Assembly (NCBI RefSeq): GCF_010015445.1 | Contig: NC_053118.1 | Span: 21,751,937 to 21,815,936, forward strand | DNA: 64,000 nucleotides | Direction of reading: 5' to 3' | DNA from: Perca fluviatilis | Taxonomy: Eukaryota; Chordata; Actinopteri; Perciformes; Percidae | Part shown: piece by piece, positions 50,095 to 64,000 of the stretch | Layout: the number at the start of each line of letters is the position of its first letter | Position numbering within the stretch: position 1 is the first letter of the stretch | Made by a program: the position numbers and the translations under genes | Notes under the pieces: generated by a model | Database searches by the model: none | Told to the model about the DNA's origin: nothing | The model's input: only the letters and a program-made list of their open reading frames with translations

Positions 50095-50510
50095 TGGACA
50101 CTGACAATAGCTGATTATTGTCTATCATTAGCCTGTTGATTATTTTTTCAATGCATTGATTAATAGTTTAGTCTATAAAATGTCAGAAAATAGTGTAAAT
50201 CGTTCATTACAATTGCCCAAGCTGACATCTTGCATCTGCTGAGGATGACTGAGTGAGATGAGGTTAAAAGCGACAGTAAACGAGTAGATGGGCCTAGAGT
50301 TAAGGTTTTTATGTCAAACTACTGGTTTCAAAGTGAATAATGATCATTTGTCAATGATATAATAGAGAGAAAAGCAGCAAATACACACATTTAAGAATAA
50401 TTAATTCTTTACTTGATAAGTTACTTTAAATAATTAAATCGATCACCAAAATTGTTGTCAAAGCATTGTAGTCGACTGACTAATCAATTAATTGATAAAC
50501 TGTTTAAACA
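50095..50510 (-). mobile_element. Degenerate hAT-type MITE, family A copy 4 (inverted)
   Basis: The reverse orientation of family A is recognisable from TCTATAAAATGTCAGAAAAT, AAGCAGCAAATACACACATT, and the GACTAATCAATTAATTGAT end. It is more diverged than the other copies, and its ends are approximate. Confidence 0.6.
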
Positions 50511-50997
50511 CTATATATACACAGCATACTATTAAGCCAACACAGACAAGCTGTAAAAAAAGTAGTTTACCCCTTTTCTTTCAGGTAAATTATTACGTTT
50601 TTACAGGCATAACTTAAAAAATAGAAACATGAAGGTGTAAGTAACAGCGATGGACAAAACAGTAGCTCATGGCTCCTGTGTCCTTTAAGGACCTGCAGCC
50701 ACTCAGTCCTCCGGGTATTCTCCTTCTCCATTACATTCTTGACATAAAACCAGGCCATCTTCCTCTCTCAAGCGGTCAACCTCTCTCCAAACTTGCCACT
50801 GCTCGCCTTTCATGCTCAAACAAACAGCCATTTATTCCTCTTTTCAAATCCAAAGAACTTCATTGGCATAACAAAGAGATACTTCAGTGTTACCAAATAG
50901 TACACAAATGACACCATATTAGGAGCACATAAATACGCCCCTCCCTTGCCCCACATTCCAGACACTTGTTTCTCTCGGTCCTTTCCACTTACACAGG

Positions 50998-51000
<3 letters not shown>

Positions 51001-51074
<74 letters not shown>
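51001..51074. repeat. (GT)n microsatellite
   Basis: A 74-bp GT tract in the presumed first cgn intron. Confidence 0.95.
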
Positions 51075-51078
<4 letters not shown>

Positions 51079-51983
51079 GATTTATGGGATTTGGGATTTT
51101 ATCTGCAGACTAGAATATTTGTAACTTTTTACAAACCGTTATAACTCTGACCAGATTTAAGAATTGCTAACAGGTTAAACTTTATTAACACGTAAAATTA
51201 AACTGTGTCTACATGGTCAATGGCTTAGCAAGTTAAATGCTATAATTATTCAATTTCGTGGCAAAATCCATGAGCCTTTCCCCACACTCCTGCTTGCATC
51301 ATCAGTATCATCTGACTCAAGCTCAATCTTAAAGAGCATCCCCGTATTATAGACCTGCTCTTCAAAATGTCCTTGAGAGTTTACAGAGAATAATTTACGT
51401 CAAGCTATTTTATTATTATGTTGCATTATATTCAAGGCCTAGATGGATTTGAAATGTGGTTACATGTAGTCTCTTGTGTCTTCAACACGAACGCTATCTA
51501 CAATAAATCCTCCTGGTAGGAGGTAACTTTAGGTAAGACCTGTTTTGGAGTGAAACCTTTAAGTATGAATTCCTTTGGCATTACACCATATTTAGTTTAG
51601 TATTTTAAGTCTTATATTTTACTTTCAGAAACGTGTAGTCACCCTGGGAGTACTTATACATCGAACAGAAACATTTGCAGACATCCCTCACATCATGTAC
51701 TTCACATAACATTAACAGGCAAGTTACTCTGAAGTAACGTTAGCTAGCCCTAAGGTTACCATCAAACTAACGTTAGCTACCAAGCTAACGTTAAACTGGC
51801 TAACAGAAAAAACTCAGTGATACAATATTGTAAAACATGACTACAGAACTAACTTAAACGAAGTAATTAGCTCCACATAGCAAACGAAAAACATCCCAAA
51901 AGGACGTTAACTGTCTTGACAGGTCGTGTCTGTCTGGTTTAGCTGTCTGGCTATGACAAGTCCAACAAAAAGCGTAAAGTTAC

Positions 51984-52264
51984 CTCTTTTTCTAAAGTTA
52001 TTCCTTTGCTCCTCTTTTACACTTCACTTTCCTTGTGTCGATGACAATTCAAATGTTTTCCATCAAAGTCCACACAGAAAAGTGGGTGAAAATCCAACTC
52101 CTACGCAAATTAACACAGCAACAAGTTCATTATGCGGCGACTGCAACCTGTTACCTTTGTCGGGGATGTAACTGTCCCGCCCAGCATCTCCGGAGGGAGC
52201 GCTGTGATTGGACCAGTGATCTGACGAAGGCGGGATCATAGATATCGGCTACGTTTGCTATTGG
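51984..52264 (-). promoter_or_regulatory. cgn: Candidate cgn promoter and non-coding first exon
   Basis: Two ATTGG pentamers at 52207-52211 and 52260-52264 read CCAAT on the minus strand. A CCCGCCC GC-box lies near 52176, and a consensus minus-strand donor follows at 51983. The arrangement fits a TATA-less minus-strand promoter with transcription start around 52.1 kb. This is inference from motif order only. Confidence 0.35.
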
Positions 52265-52270
52265 TGAAAT

Positions 52271-53602
52271 CTCTACTTCAGTCATTCATTGTGCTGGACC
52301 ACTTTTTGACCTTTTCACTTCAAAACGAAAACCCATGTTATTGCTTTAGATGCAGTAAACAAAAAACTACTGGTATAAACAAAGATAAACCAAAATTTTT
52401 CAGGATCAGACAGTGATAGACGAAGGTGACGAATGTGTTTGTTTCTCTGCAATTTACCAGTAGATGGCGCAACTATCTACCCGCTGGTGTCTCAGCAGCA
52501 TCAGCCCTTGACAAAAAGCTCTAACCTGCTGCAAGTGCATGACCCTCTATAATATGGAAATGCAGTTGAAAGAGTACATGCAATGTTCTACTGTTACTTT
52601 ACATATATGTTGTTCAAGTAAGCAGTTGTTGGGTTGATTTGTCTTAGAAATGTCTGATTGTATAATTTAATTTCTAATTCCGTTTTTGTTGTCTGTAATA
52701 CATTGTTACCCATCTTGGCCAGGACACAATTTTGAAAAAAATATATATTTTTTTTTAATCTCAATGACGCTTTCCTGGTTAAATAAATTGTAGGCTATGT
52801 AATAAAAACACCAGTTCACAAATCTACCATAGTTTATTTAAAAAAGTACTCATATTAAGATTAATTTATGTGAAGAGTTTTATTCCATTACAAATCACAA
52901 AATAAGTGCAAAATGTAACTCTTCAGTAGGCTACTTAGTGATCAGTCACTTGTAATAACATTCATTTTAACGTGTTGGTAATGCTTGTTGCCGGACGTCT
53001 ATTGTGTTTGGGCCAACTACTGATCAAGTTTGGAGATTTCAGTTGTGTATCCATTGAAGTTATTACAGTAAAACTCCTTCCCCGCCCCGTACACACAGCC
53101 CCTCCCCAAACCTCAGTGGCATCCCAGTCTGCGCACACAACTTTCCTCTCCATCTCATCACCTCCACAGACTAGACGCATCATCTCACGCTCCGGGAATG
53201 GGATCTTTACTGGGTTCAAAGAAAAACTTCGAGTTCTTTCGAATTTACGCTCTACAGAAGCTACTTTTCAAACTGCAGGGATAGTTGTTACTGCAGGTGC
53301 AGGGTGACAGAACGAAGAGCCATTGGCCAATGACATCCAAGACGCACGATAAGTTGTCAGGGAGTTTTAGACGCTAGAAATCAGTTGAACACCACGAAGT
53401 GAACGGCCTGAATTTCATGACTAGGAGATTCTAGTCAATTCAGACCACGGTTAGCCTACTTCAATCGAGGCGTGCGTAAAATATTTGTGCGTAAAGTTGG
53501 AGCTTTTGCGCACGCTTAAAATTTTGTTCTAGTGTGGCAGCTAATGCAAGAACGTAAAAGTCAACTTTTAAATCTGTGAGAAGTGTTTATATAATCACAG
53601 CC
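52271..53602. other. Region upstream of she, including its 5' UTR
   Basis: About 1.3 kb between the presumed divergent promoters of cgn and she. The last 100 bp before 53603 should be she 5' UTR. No transposon or coding exon was recognised; small frames at 52962-53307 have no known relative. Confidence 0.5.

Positions 53603-64000
<10,398 letters not shown>

Overview
The window is nuclear DNA of a ray-finned (probably percomorph) fish. The genes are split into small phase-consistent exons with GT-AG introns, dinucleotide microsatellites are very abundant, and the interspersed repeats are typical teleost families (TTAA-flanked piggyBac-type MITEs, hAT-type MITEs with 8-bp target duplications, a 5'-truncated L1-type LINE). 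The species cannot be named from the sequence alone.

Six protein-coding genes could be read exon by exon. From left to right they are: exons 1-2 of an aquaporin-10-type aquaglyceroporin (minus, 27-1841, continuing beyond the left edge); a pro-interleukin-16-like gene with two C-terminal PDZ domains (minus, 3237-8036, 6 coding exons, 1133 aa); the C1orf43/NICE-3 orthologue (plus, 12769-15151, 7 exons, 258 aa); tuftelin 1 (minus, 17039-29049, 12 exons, 385 aa); cingulin (minus, 36960-46695, 19 coding exons, 1199 aa); and SHE, an SH2-domain adaptor (plus, 53603 to about 61450, 6 exons, with an unreliable C-terminal end). In all five genes with a closed end the exon lengths and phases sum to a whole open frame.

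Region by region: 0-8 kb aqp10 and il16-like; 8-12.5 kb il16-like upstream sequence, microsatellites and a LINE fragment that landed just upstream of the C1orf43 promoter; 12.5-17 kb C1orf43 and its convergent 3' ends with tuft1; 17-29 kb tuft1, whose 7.5-kb first intron holds nested transposons; 29-37 kb intergenic DNA with duplicated and inverted segments; 37-47 kb cingulin; 47-53.6 kb the probable cingulin 5' intron/promoter and the space before SHE; 53.6-61.5 kb SHE; 61.5-64 kb intergenic DNA.

The genes do not form a pathway operon. They are a slice of the syntenic block matching human 1q21.3, where CGN and TUFT1 are adjacent and head-to-tail (conserved here) and AQP10, C1orf43 and SHE lie a few Mb away; the il16-like gene is the outsider (human IL16 is on chromosome 15). 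I found no CRISPR, tRNA, rRNA or novel multi-gene system. The notable points are transposon nesting, splice-site-adjacent microsatellites, a 33-residue polyglutamine tract in SHE, and an il16-like protein without the N-terminal PDZ pair or an obvious caspase site.
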